Assembly (NCBI RefSeq): GCF_019977655.1
Contig: NZ_AP024849.1
Span: forward strand, 2,513,001 to 2,577,000
Length of the DNA stretch: 64,000 bases
DNA from: Clostridium gelidum
GTDB taxonomy: Bacteria; Bacillota; Clostridia; Clostridiales; Clostridiaceae
Direction of reading: 5' to 3'
Within the stretch, counting starts at the first letter, position 1, and every line of letters begins with the position of its first letter. This document shows, one piece after another, positions 55,679 through 63,587 of this stretch. Both the position numbers and the translations under genes were made by a program. The notes beneath the pieces are model-generated. The model worked only from the letters and a program-made list of their open reading frames with translations, had not been told where the DNA came from and made no database searches.

Positions 55679-56161
55679 ATGAGTACACAAATAAAAACAT
55701 TAATAATAAGGAATACTATTGCATGTTATCAACCTTTTACAATAAAGGAAGTATTTCATACCAGACTCAATAGAGTTGTTCAATACGCGGTGTTTATTGA
55801 TAATGATCCTTTTGAGCAAGAATTAGGATTTGATAAGATACTTTTGGATAATTACCCTTTTGAACTAAAATTCGAAGTGGACTACGAAAGAGATAATTAT
55901 TTCTTAACTAAATTAGACGTGATAATAAAAAAAAGGATTAAAAGTCAAGAAGGTTCACTTGAGAATGCTCAAAATATACTAAAAAATATTCTTGATAATC
56001 CAGTAGAAGATCCAATAATGCAAGAACAAGATATAGAAGCAGAGAAAAGGTATATTTTAGAAAGAACTCATAGGATTGAATTTATTAAAGCTGCTGAAGA
56101 AAAGTTAAAAACTAATTATAATGAATTTTCTAAATTCATAGAAGAAAAATGGTTGTCTTAA
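55679..56161 (+). CDS. Hypothetical protein (160 aa), possibly phage-derived
   Basis: A soluble 160-residue protein. The N-terminal half looks beta-rich (KTLIIRNTIACYQPFTI, VVQYAVFID), the C-terminal half is a charged helix region (RIEFIKAAEEKLKTNYNEFSKFIEEKWL). No family recognised. An AAGGAG site lies upstream. It sits among phage and toxin-antitoxin fragments, so a prophage origin is possible. It is followed by a terminator hairpin. Confidence 0.55.
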   Translation: MSTQIKTLIIRNTIACYQPFTIKEVFHTRLNRVVQYAVFIDNDPFEQELGFDKILLDNYPFELKFEVDYERDNYFLTKLDVIIKKRIKSQEGSLENAQNILKNILDNPVEDPIMQEQDIEAEKRYILERTHRIEFIKAAEEKLKTNYNEFSKFIEEKWLS

Positions 56162-56222
56162 TATAAAAAGTGACATCTATTAAAGAGAGGAATCATTGAA
56201 AAATACTTATAGAAGTAGGAAT

Positions 56223-56260
56223 TGCATCATATCTCTTCATAGAAATGTGGTGCATTTTTT
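56223..56260 (+). terminator. Terminator after the 160-aa gene
   Basis: TGCATCATAT pairs with ATGTGGTGCA (two wobble pairs) followed by six T. Confidence 0.7.
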
Positions 56261-56305
56261 ATTATGAAATATTACAAATGTTAATATATTTCTTTTATTT
56301 AAATA

Positions 56306-56344
56306 AAACACCATATTATTCAACTCAATATTATGGTGCTTTTA
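56306..56344 (-). terminator. Terminator for the XRE repressor gene (possibly bidirectional)
   Basis: AACACCATATTATT against AATATTATGGTGCTT forms a stem with one mismatch; T or A runs lie on both sides. It is 60 bases past the repressor stop. Confidence 0.65.
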
Positions 56345-56404
56345 CGTCTTACATATGTTTCAAAGTGTATAGATGCCATTTCTTAATGCGTGTATTTTAA
56401 AGCA

Positions 56405-56767
56405 TCAAAATTCTTCTGCAAATAATGCATCAATAAATTTATTAAGTAGTTCCAGTTTTTGTGGAGTTAAATTTTTATCTTCTAAATGCGCTGAAACTGT
56501 ATCTATTCGTTTTTGCATTTCATCATGACTAATATTTTTAGAAGAATTATTTATAGTCTTGGAATTTTTCTCACCAAAAATTTCTTCGATAGTCACACCT
56601 AATGCATTTGCTATTTTAGTTAGCAATTCTACGCTAGGATCTCTTTTATTATTTAATATATAACTAATGTGAGTTGGCGTTACGCCTACCATTTCAGACA
56701 ATTCCTTAGATGTAATTCTATTAATAGTCATCAATCTTTTAATATTTTCAATTAACACTTTTAACAC
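56405..56767 (-). CDS. XRE-family repressor, prophage type
   Basis: A 120-residue DNA-binding protein. Residues 6-62 form an XRE helix-turn-helix (ITSKELSEMVGVTPTHISYILNNKRDPSVELLTKIANAL). The C-terminal half is helical with no peptidase domain. It is divergent from the phage replication gene at 57060, the usual lysogeny-control layout. AGGTG precedes the ATG. The 292-base intergenic region holds a repeated AAATCAACT (near 56894 and 56908) that could be part of its operator. Confidence 0.85.
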   Translation of the reverse strand: MLKVLIENIKRLMTINRITSKELSEMVGVTPTHISYILNNKRDPSVELLTKIANALGVTIEEIFGEKNSKTINNSSKNISHDEMQKRIDTVSAHLEDKNLTPQKLELLNKFIDALFAEEF

Positions 56768-57059
56768 CTCTTGAATCAGTAATTTATCCTTATTATAAAC
56801 TAATAGTTAATATTTGGCAATGAGAAACTTCCAAATAATTAGATAAAAGTAGTATGAGTGGTATTTTGTATGAAATATCATGAACAATGGGTTTAAATCA
56901 ACTTTTTAAATCAACTAAAAGTTCAATATAATACAAACAATAAGTTAATAATTGGAAGGATATACCTAATAAATAGAATTGATAAATTAAGAAAAAGAAA
57001 TGCATTAAGTTATTTCATGGTTGGACTAGAAAGATTTAGAGTATTTTGTTTATTAGAGT

Positions 57060-58274
57060 GTGAAGATAGTGTCAGAAATTAAACGGATCAAGATAACTAG
57101 TTATATGTTTGAAGATGAGAAAATCAGATTAATAGATGCAATGGAAAATGGTGTTATGGTTATATACGTTTGGTTAAGATTACTTGTACAAGCTGGAAAA
57201 ATCAGTGCTAATGGATATATTTATTTAACTGAAAACATTCCATACACAGAAGAAATGCTATCCACATTATTTTGCAAATCTTTAGAGTCCATTAAATTTG
57301 CACTTAAAACCTTATGCAATTTTCAAATGATAGAAATAGATTCAAACAATATAATTAAAATATTAAATTGGGATAAGCATCAAAACATTGAGGGGATGGA
57401 AAGAGTTAGGGCTCAAAATAGAAAAAGAGCTGAAAATCATAGAGAAAAGAAAAAACAAATTGAGGAAACAACTAAAGGAAATTTTGAAAATGTAAAAGAG
57501 AATTGTGAAGGGGAAAAACAAAATATTGATTATGTTGAGGTTCAAGATGATGAAGAAGAAAATTTAAAAGTTAATAAGGAAGATAACGCAAATTATATTG
57601 AAAATACCGATGATAGCCTTAGTAATAATATAAATGATGATAGTAATAGCATTACAAATAATTCTTGTGGAGTTATAAATAATTTGGGTAGTGTTACAAA
57701 AAATAAAAGTAACGTGACAGTAATGCAACAGAATAAGAGAGAGAGTAAGAATAAGAAAGAGAATAAGAATAAGACAGAGATAGAGATAGAGAGTGAAGAT
57801 AATAACATAGCTGATGAAATAAATAATAAAGGCTCAACTTTTGATGAAGAGGCAAAAGAGGTAAGTCTCTCTCAAAGTGAAAAGCTTAAAGAAGACAAAG
57901 CAGCTATAGCTGATGATTTAAATGCTAAAGCCATCGAGATTATGACCTATTATGAAAAAATTACAGGGGTAATTGGTGGGATTAATTATGGTGCTTTGAG
58001 ATTAGCTATTGATATGCATGGTGCAGAATCAGTTAAGATAGCTATAAATAAGGCGTTAGAAGTAAATCAAACTGATATGAGATACATTAATGGCATATTA
58101 AAAAATTGGAGAAGAGAAGTGTATTCAAATCAAAGAGAGGAGAGTAAAAATGGGACTAGAAGCGCTGGAAAAAGTAACTCAGCAGATAAAAATGAATTTA
58201 CAGGATTCAAGCCAAAGAAACCACGAAACCTCACAGAATCTGAACGAAAAGAGGCACAAGAAGGTCTTATATAA
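57060..58274 (+). CDS. Phage replisome organiser / DnaD-like replication protein
   Basis: A 404-residue protein. Residues 1-125 match the phage replisome organiser N-domain (SEIKRIKITSYMFEDEKIRLIDAM ... IIKILNWDKHQN). A long low-complexity Asn/Glu/Lys linker follows (about 125-285). A DnaD-type C-domain (YYEKITGVIGGINYGALRLAIDMHG ... MRYINGILKNWRREVY) is near 300-360. Such proteins open the phage origin and load the helicase through a DnaC-like partner, which is encoded next but truncated. Starts GTG 57060 and GTG 57069 are both possible. Confidence 0.85.
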   Translation: MKIVSEIKRIKITSYMFEDEKIRLIDAMENGVMVIYVWLRLLVQAGKISANGYIYLTENIPYTEEMLSTLFCKSLESIKFALKTLCNFQMIEIDSNNIIKILNWDKHQNIEGMERVRAQNRKRAENHREKKKQIEETTKGNFENVKENCEGEKQNIDYVEVQDDEEENLKVNKEDNANYIENTDDSLSNNINDDSNSITNNSCGVINNLGSVTKNKSNVTVMQQNKRESKNKKENKNKTEIEIESEDNNIADEINNKGSTFDEEAKEVSLSQSEKLKEDKAAIADDLNAKAIEIMTYYEKITGVIGGINYGALRLAIDMHGAESVKIAINKALEVNQTDMRYINGILKNWRREVYSNQREESKNGTRSAGKSNSADKNEFTGFKPKKPRNLTESERKEAQEGLI

Positions 58275-58470
58275 ATGTGATAAGTGTCAGGATACTGGTT
58301 GGATTTTAATAAGACAGGAACATGCACAACCTTTGGCTGTAGCTTGTGAATGTAGGAAAATTGAAAAGCTTAAAGATGATTGGAAGTCATGTGGAATTAA
58401 TACAGAAATGTGTAAGGATTATGTGGTGGAAATTGAGAAGGACATGAACAATAACTATAAGCTTAAGTAA
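58150..58470 (+). pseudogene. Truncated DnaC-like helicase loader
   Basis: A 106-residue frame with a good GAGAGG site before the ATG, overlapping the end of the replisome organiser gene by 125 bases in another frame. The N-terminal part has the zinc-like CDKCQDTGWI ... CECRKIEKLKDDWKSCGIN typical of phage DnaC/DnaI-like loaders. The AAA+ ATPase domain that should follow is absent: the frame ends after MNNNYKLK. It is a 5' remnant. Confidence 0.75.
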
Positions 58471-58559
58471 AACTTTTTAGGTGGAGTTTATACTCCAACT
58501 GAATTTAGTTGAACTTATAAATAAAAATAAATATAAAACCTGTAAAAAGGAGATAACAA

Positions 58560-58931
58560 ATGGATGGTTTGCAAATTTTTAAAGATAATAGATTTGGCGA
58601 AATAAGATGGGTAAAAGTTAATAATAAAGATTATGCCATTGGAAAAGATGTTGCAAAATGTTTAGGATATATTAATCCTAGAGATGCAATTATAAGACAT
58701 TGCAAGGGTATCGTGAAACACGACAGCTTTAAAGAAGGTGGACAATGTGTTGCATTAATACCTGAAGGAGATGTATTTAGGTTAATTACTAAATCAGAAT
58801 TACCTGGTGCAGAAAAATTTGAAGCATGGATTTTTGATGAAGTATTACCTTGCATACGAAAAACTGGAATGTATGCAACAGATGAATTATTAGATAATCC
58901 TGATTTACTTATTTATAACATTACAATTTAA
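58560..58931 (+). pseudogene. Phage antirepressor BRO-N domain, C-terminally truncated
   Basis: A 123-residue frame starting with a good AAGGAG site. Residues 3-105 are a complete BRO-N domain (IFKDNRFGEIRWVKVNNKDYAIGKDVAKCLGY ... AEKFEAWIFDEVLPCIRKTGMY). The usual continuation after DELLDNPDLLI is a coiled coil and a C-terminal DNA-binding domain; here it is replaced by a few residues from an unrelated frame. It may still be translated as a BRO-N-only protein. Confidence 0.75.
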
Positions 58932-59088
58932 AGTTATAGATGAAGATAGAAGCATTTATGAAAAAGACTATTATAAAGTTTGTGATTTTATGGAAGGAAT
59001 TTTTAATAGATATAGAGATGAAAAATATTATTTAGATAGATTTATGCATGATTTCTATGAAAGTTATGGGGTTAGGAGTAAAGCTTGA
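58921..59088 (+). pseudogene. C-terminal fragment of MntA-like antitoxin nucleotidyltransferase
   Basis: Reading LQFKVIDEDRSIYEKDYYKV ... VRSKA-stop, this 55-codon frame resembles the last third of MNT-type antitoxins, where a VIxEGxxIYxKD block follows the nucleotidyltransferase core. It starts in another frame inside the antirepressor end. Its TGA overlaps the ATG of the hepT-like gene by one base, the usual mntA-hepT coupling. The catalytic GSX10DXD part is absent. Confidence 0.55.
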
Positions 59089-59320
59089 TGGAATTTGATA
59101 AAAATAAAATAGATCAAAAATTATTATTTATGGATACTTGTTTAAATAAATTAAAAAAACTTAGAGCATTTGATAAAGATGCATTTATAGATGATTTTAC
59201 AAAAGTTGATAGTGCTAAATATTTATTGCAAGTAAGCATTGATGCAATGTTAGATATATCAAGTCATTTAATCGATAGAAATAGATGGGGAAAACCCAAA
59301 GATAACAAGGAACATTTTCT

Positions 59321-59380
59321 TCCTTGCCTGATGAAAAATATTCATGACAACTTTGGACTTGTTATTTATTTTCATGTGTC
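59321..59380. repeat. 60-bp terminal fragment of MITE family A
   Basis: The last 60 bases of family A are present (two differences from copy 1), ending CATGTGTC. They are fused in frame to the hepT-like gene. The other end of the element is not here, so this is a solo terminal fragment. Confidence 0.85.
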
Positions 59381-59381
59381 T

Positions 59382-59424
59382 AACAAAAATAAGTTCCAAA
59401 TAAAAAGGAACTTATTTTTGTTAA
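59382..59424. terminator. Bidirectional terminator between the HepT relic and the PTS IIB gene
   Basis: AACAAAAATAAGTTCC pairs perfectly with GGAACTTATTTTTGTT over a 9-base loop, giving a U-tract in either direction. It serves the convergent genes on both sides. Confidence 0.85.
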
Positions 59425-59431
59425 TTAATAA

Positions 59432-59836
59432 TTAAACTTTACTATTTCTATAAGCAACATATCTAGTAATCGACATAGTATTTTCTTCTCCAGGAAAATG
59501 TATTGGATTTACTTTATTTTTATTATATAGATCAATTGCATCTATAACATCTAATGCTAACTCTTTGATATTCATAAGTCCGTACATTTTTGGTGGAAGA
59601 ATATAAATAGGTATATCAGGACTGGAGTTTTTTAGCATTTTCTTAACATCATATATTAGATGAGGACAGCATACAAGGATATCAAATTCAGATATTTTAT
59701 TATTTGCAGTAAAAAATGGAGAAAATTCGATATCAAAATCGTTTTGCATGTTATTTTCTAGTATTTCCTTTTTCGCCTTATTAGACAAGGCACTTGAGGA
59801 GAAGCCTCCCCCGCAACATAAAAGAATTTTTATCAT
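59432..59836 (-). CDS. Orphan PTS IIB, lactose/cellobiose type
   Basis: A 134-residue protein with the phosphocysteine loop KILLCCGGGFSSSAL near the N-terminus, typical of lactose/chitobiose-family IIB (and small regulatory relatives). No IIA or IIC gene is near, so it is either an orphan of a lost system or works with subunits encoded elsewhere. GGAGG precedes the ATG on the minus strand. The two adjacent Cys residues leave the acceptor position slightly uncertain. Confidence 0.7.
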   Translation of the reverse strand: MIKILLCCGGGFSSSALSNKAKKEILENNMQNDFDIEFSPFFTANNKISEFDILVCCPHLIYDVKKMLKNSSPDIPIYILPPKMYGLMNIKELALDVIDAIDLYNKNKVNPIHFPGEENTMSITRYVAYRNSKV

Positions 59837-60108
59837 TTTAAACCCTCCATTTTAGAAAATAATATTGTGACAAACGTATTATTAATAAATAAATCATATC
59901 AAAATAAATATAGTAATTCAATAAATAAAATATAACATGGAGAATTTATAGTATTTTTTCTTCAGCAGTAAGTTTTTCTGTATTTTCTAATGCTTTTGAA
60001 AGAAATTTACAAGTAGTCACTGGAGTATGAGGAAAATCACTACAGTAAAGAATAAGTAAATTTGACGTAGTAACCAATAAAAAATTCATCTTTGAAAATT
60101 GAATAATG

Positions 60109-61810
60109 GTAACTATTCAGCTATTGAATAAATTTATTATATATTAAATAATTTTTCAAAAAATTATTCCTATTATTCTTAGCTTTTGGTATTATAAATA
60201 TTGTCTTTTAAAAAACTAATGATAAGGTGGTGACTATCGTGAGCGAAGGCAAAATTATAGAAATCTATAATCAAGGATTAACGCAAGTTATGAGTGTTAT
60301 AAAAGAACTTACAAATGAAATAAAAGGTCTAAATTCTCAAGTAGAAAAAATTTCAAAAGAAAATAAAGCTCTCGGTGAGCGTGTTCAATCTTTAGAAAAA
60401 CAAACTCAAAAGAATAGTAATAACAGTAGCAAACCACCATCGACAGATGGTTTTAAAAAGAAAACTAAAACTTTAAGAACTAAATCAGGCAAAAAACCTG
60501 GTGGTCAAGAAGGTCATGATGGAAAGACACTTGAGCTTACTGAAAATCCAGATGAAATAATTGTACACACTGTAGATAAATGTGATATTTGCGGAGAATC
60601 CTTACAGGATGTAGCTCCGGACAGTATAATTGTACGACAAGTGGTTGATCTACCAGAGACTAAAGTAAAAGTTACTGAACATAGATCAGAAGTTAAAAAA
60701 TGTCCAAAGTGTAGAAGAAAAAACACCGGTAAATTCCCTGAGGGAATAACAAACACAGTTCAATATGGCGATAAAGTAAAAGCGATAGCTGTTTATTTAA
60801 CTCAATATCAATTAATTCCGTTTAAACGTGGTGCTGAATTGATTTCTGATATGTTTAATATAAGTTTAAGTCAAGGTACAATAGTCAATTTTAATAATAA
60901 CTGTCATGAAAAATTAGAACTTGTTGAAGAAAATATAAAAAATGCAATAACTAATTATCAAGGTGCTGTACATTATGACGAAACTGGAATATATATAGAT
61001 AAAAAACGCCAATGGCTACATGTTGCTTCAAATGATAAATATACTTATTATGAAGCACATGAAAAACGAGGTAAAGAAGCTATTGATGATATAAATATAT
61101 TACCTAAATTTACCGGAACAGCAGTACATGACTGCTGGAAGACATATCATCAATACTCTTGTGAGCACGCTTTATGCAATGCTCACATATTAAGAGAGTT
61201 AAATGCTATATCAGAGCTAGAAAAACAAAAATGGGCAGAGCCTTTGAAAAATCTATTAGTAGAAATAAAAAAAGAAGTAGATTTATCTTGGAATACTGCC
61301 AATGCCTTAACTTTAGATAAAATTGAAGCCTTTGAAAAAAGATATGATCAAATATTAGAAGATGGCTTCAAAGAAGATTATATAGCAAATAGTAAAGCAT
61401 ACAGTAAAAAGAAAGTAAAGAAAAGTACTAGTCTTAATCTATTAAATAGATTAAGCGGTTATAAAAATCAAATACTTGCTTTTATGTATGATTTTGAAAT
61501 ACCTTTTGATAATAATCTTGCAGAGCGTGATCTACGAATGACTAAGGTTAAACAAAAAATCTCTGGAACATTTAGAAGTAAAGATGGCGCAAAAGCATTT
61601 ACTAGAATTCGTGGATATGTATCCACGGTTCGAAAAAATAGCTTGAATACTTTGGATTGTATAAAATCAGTATTTACTTCAAATATAATCGATCCGACCT
61701 TAGTTTAACTAAGATATTTCTAGGGGTATTGAGAATAAGTTGATACCCCTATTTGCCATACCTAAAAGTATATCTATTAAAATTTTAAATGACTACAGCT
61801 GAATAGTTAC
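60109..61810 (+). mobile_element. IS66-family insertion sequence, tnpC-only type (1702 bp)
   Basis: Terminal inverted repeats start GTAACTATTCAGCT at both ends. An 8-bp direct repeat GAATAATG (60101-60108 and 61811-61818) flanks it, as expected for IS66. It carries only the large transposase gene, no tnpA or tnpB, as in the ISBst12-like subgroup. A hairpin terminator (TAGGGGTAT/ATACCCCTA, 61721-61751) follows the transposase. It lies in the gap between the PTS IIB and GNAT genes and interrupts no recognised gene; the 59837-60108 sequence before it shows nothing coding. Confidence 0.93.
60239..61708 (+). CDS. IS66-family transposase TnpC
   Basis: A 489-residue transposase. An N-terminal coiled coil (IKELTNEIKGLNSQVEKISKE) is followed by NSNNSSKPPSTDGFKKK, a zinc-finger region (CDICGESL ... 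KKCPKCRRK), and the catalytic DDE core (VHYDETGIYID with the first Asp, AVHDCWKTYHQYSCEHALCNAHILREL with the second, and NNLAERDLRMTKVKQKISGTFRS with the Glu). The start is GTG 60239, 8 bases after AAGGTGG; an in-frame GTG lies at 60227. Full length. Confidence 0.93.
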   Translation: MSEGKIIEIYNQGLTQVMSVIKELTNEIKGLNSQVEKISKENKALGERVQSLEKQTQKNSNNSSKPPSTDGFKKKTKTLRTKSGKKPGGQEGHDGKTLELTENPDEIIVHTVDKCDICGESLQDVAPDSIIVRQVVDLPETKVKVTEHRSEVKKCPKCRRKNTGKFPEGITNTVQYGDKVKAIAVYLTQYQLIPFKRGAELISDMFNISLSQGTIVNFNNNCHEKLELVEENIKNAITNYQGAVHYDETGIYIDKKRQWLHVASNDKYTYYEAHEKRGKEAIDDINILPKFTGTAVHDCWKTYHQYSCEHALCNAHILRELNAISELEKQKWAEPLKNLLVEIKKEVDLSWNTANALTLDKIEAFEKRYDQILEDGFKEDYIANSKAYSKKKVKKSTSLNLLNRLSGYKNQILAFMYDFEIPFDNNLAERDLRMTKVKQKISGTFRSKDGAKAFTRIRGYVSTVRKNSLNTLDCIKSVFTSNIIDPTLV

Positions 61811-61877
61811 GAATAATGTTATATTTACAATTTGTGTTATAATAGTAATATTATTTTCATTAAAGGGAGGAAAGAGT

Positions 61878-62393
61878 ATGAAGGATTTGATAAACAATAC
61901 GGATTTAATTATTAGAAATGCAGAGACAAGAGATGCTGAAGGGATAATACAGTTAGTCAAACAAGTTATGAAAGAATCTCCATTTTTCCCAAGAACATCT
62001 GATGAATTTAACTTTACTATTGAACAAGAAGAAAAGTATATAAAAAATGCAGCACTTTTTTTAGTTGCAGAAGTTAATGGAAATATAATAGGCTCAGCTA
62101 CTTTAGATAGAAGTGAATTAGTTAGATTAAACCATGCTGCCTTATTTGGTATAACTATTTTAAAAGCATTTTCTCATCAAGGTGTAGGCAGTGCACTGAT
62201 GAAAAAGGTTATTGAATGGGCAGAACTTAATAGAATTGAAAAAATAGATTTAGAAGTTTTTGAAAATAATACTCAAGCAATTTCGCTTTATAAGAAATTT
62301 GCTTTTATCGAAGAGGGTAGAAAGATAAAAGCAATAAAAACAAATAAAGGATATGAGGGCATTATACTAATGTGTAAATTTTTAAATAACTAG
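61878..62393 (+). CDS. GNAT-family N-acetyltransferase
   Basis: A 171-residue GNAT protein. The acetyl-CoA loop is in AFSHQGVGSALMKKVIEWA (about 107-125), the motif A beta strand in LFGITILKAF, and motif B in NTQAISLYKKFAFIEEGR. AAAGGGAGG lies before the ATG. It begins 60 bases after the right target duplication of the IS66 element. The acceptor is unknown; similar proteins modify amino acids, small amines or ribosomal proteins. Confidence 0.85.
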   Translation: MKDLINNTDLIIRNAETRDAEGIIQLVKQVMKESPFFPRTSDEFNFTIEQEEKYIKNAALFLVAEVNGNIIGSATLDRSELVRLNHAALFGITILKAFSHQGVGSALMKKVIEWAELNRIEKIDLEVFENNTQAISLYKKFAFIEEGRKIKAIKTNKGYEGIILMCKFLNN

Positions 62394-62446
62394 ATAATAA
62401 GATAGTCTATTTAATATTATGAATTAAAAAATAAATAACAGATTGT

Positions 62447-62487
62447 AAAATCGCATTATTCAAGAATTAGAATTAGCGATTTTTTAT
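62447..62487 (+). terminator. Terminator after the first GNAT gene
   Basis: AAAATCGC pairs with GCGATTTT with an inner ATTC/GAAT pairing, followed by six T. Confidence 0.7.
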
Positions 62488-62595
62488 TGTGCAATTCTAA
62501 CAATGAAAATAAATCAGAATTTGTCGTTGCTTTTTTGTCTGAATATGGTATGATTAATTAGCCTTATCAGAGGACTTGTAATAAAAAGATTATTT

Positions 62596-62640
62596 AAGTG
62601 GGATAAGATCCGAAAAGATCTTGTCACACTTTTTTTTGGT
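62596..62640 (+). terminator. Second terminator in the 62.4-62.76 kb gap
   Basis: AAGTGGGATAAGATC pairs with GATCTTGTCACACTT (wobble and one mismatch), followed by eight T. No recognisable gene lies between it and the previous terminator, so it may be left from a lost gene or small RNA. Confidence 0.7.
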
Positions 62641-62760
62641 TCAATATACTATTTTAAAAACATTGTTGATTGTATTTTGCTGTGTTTATTACGAAATTAG
62701 AATTTAAAAAACAGAATATAACTTAAGTGAAAATTAGAAGTTAAAGGAGATAATTATTAA

Positions 62761-63309
62761 ATGCATTTGAAAACAGATAGATTAATAATTCGTGATTTTG
62801 ACAAAAAAGATGCTGCGGGATTGTATGAATTCCTTGAGCACCCACCTGTACATTGTTTTATGAGTGAAAAATTAGATTCACTTGATGAAGCAGAAAAAGA
62901 AGTGGAGAGAAGAGGCAAAGAAGGTGAACACTTCGCTGTTTGCTTGTCTGATACAGATTCAATTATTGGGGATCTTTTTGCCATAAAAGAGGAGCCTGAT
63001 ACATATAGCGTCGGATGGAATTTCAATTTAAAATACGGCAAGATCGGTTATGCAACTGAAGCGGCAAAAGCGTTAATCAACTACCTCTTCAATAACGATG
63101 CAAGGAGAATATATGCTTATGCTGAAGACGATAATATTCCGTCCCAAAAACTTTGTGAGCGACTTGGAATGAGAAAAGAAGGACTCTTTATGGAATTTAT
63201 ATCTTTCGTGAACAACCCAGATGGAACTCCGCATTATGAAAATACCTACCAATATGCCATTCTGAAAAAAGAGCATTTTAAAGATGTATATGAAATAATA
63301 AAAATATAA
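62761..63309 (+). CDS. RimJ/RimL-type GNAT acetyltransferase
   Basis: A 182-residue acetyltransferase. It has the N-terminal LKTDRLIIRDFDKKDA of the RimJ/RimL group, the acetyl-CoA region YGKIGYATEAAKALINYLF and the IPSQKLCERLGMRKEG motif B. Base composition is visibly less AT-rich than neighbours, which suggests recent transfer. AAAGGAGAT precedes the ATG. Substrate unknown. Confidence 0.85.
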   Translation: MHLKTDRLIIRDFDKKDAAGLYEFLEHPPVHCFMSEKLDSLDEAEKEVERRGKEGEHFAVCLSDTDSIIGDLFAIKEEPDTYSVGWNFNLKYGKIGYATEAAKALINYLFNNDARRIYAYAEDDNIPSQKLCERLGMRKEGLFMEFISFVNNPDGTPHYENTYQYAILKKEHFKDVYEIIKI

Positions 63310-63413
63310 TTTGTTAACTATTACTTGAGGCCGATTATAGATAAAAAAATGTTTATATTAGTAATTTGTTAGGCTATAATATAATAAACGTATTATTTAT
63401 CGGAGGAAGTTCT

Positions 63414-63587
63414 ATGGAAAATATAAATGAACAAAATAATTTGTATGAGCAGTTTTTAAAATATTCATATAAAGATTTAGAAGAATCATTTAAAAAAACA
63501 AAAACAAAAGAAGAACAAGATTTTTATGTTGCTTTATCTGATATAATACTTCAAAAGGAACAAGAAAGAGCAATAGGTAAAAATTGA
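63414..63587 (+). CDS. Probable antitoxin of a zeta-like toxin (57 aa)
   Basis: A 57-residue acidic helical protein (YEQFLKYSYKDLEESFKKTKTKEEQDFYVALSDIILQKEQ). CGGAGG lies 9 bases before the ATG at 63414. Its TGA overlaps the ATG of the zeta-like gene by one base (TGATG), the usual coupling of antitoxin and toxin. I recognise it by position; the sequence belongs to no family I can name. Confidence 0.65.
   Translation: MENINEQNNLYEQFLKYSYKDLEESFKKTKTKEEQDFYVALSDIILQKEQERAIGKN

Larger units (their letters stand above)
59088..59435 (+). pseudogene. HepT-like HEPN toxin, truncated by a MITE fragment
   Basis: Residues 1-78 (FDKNKIDQKLLFMDTCLNKLKKL ... IDAMLDISSHLIDRNRWGKPKDNKEHF) match the N-terminal half of HepT/DUF86. 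The catalytic RX4-6H motif, normally near residue 100, is absent; from about residue 79 the frame reads the end of MITE family A (LPCLMKNIHDNFGLVIYFHV). Start ATG 59088, with AGGAG 10 bases upstream. Expected to be inactive as a nuclease. Confidence 0.65.
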
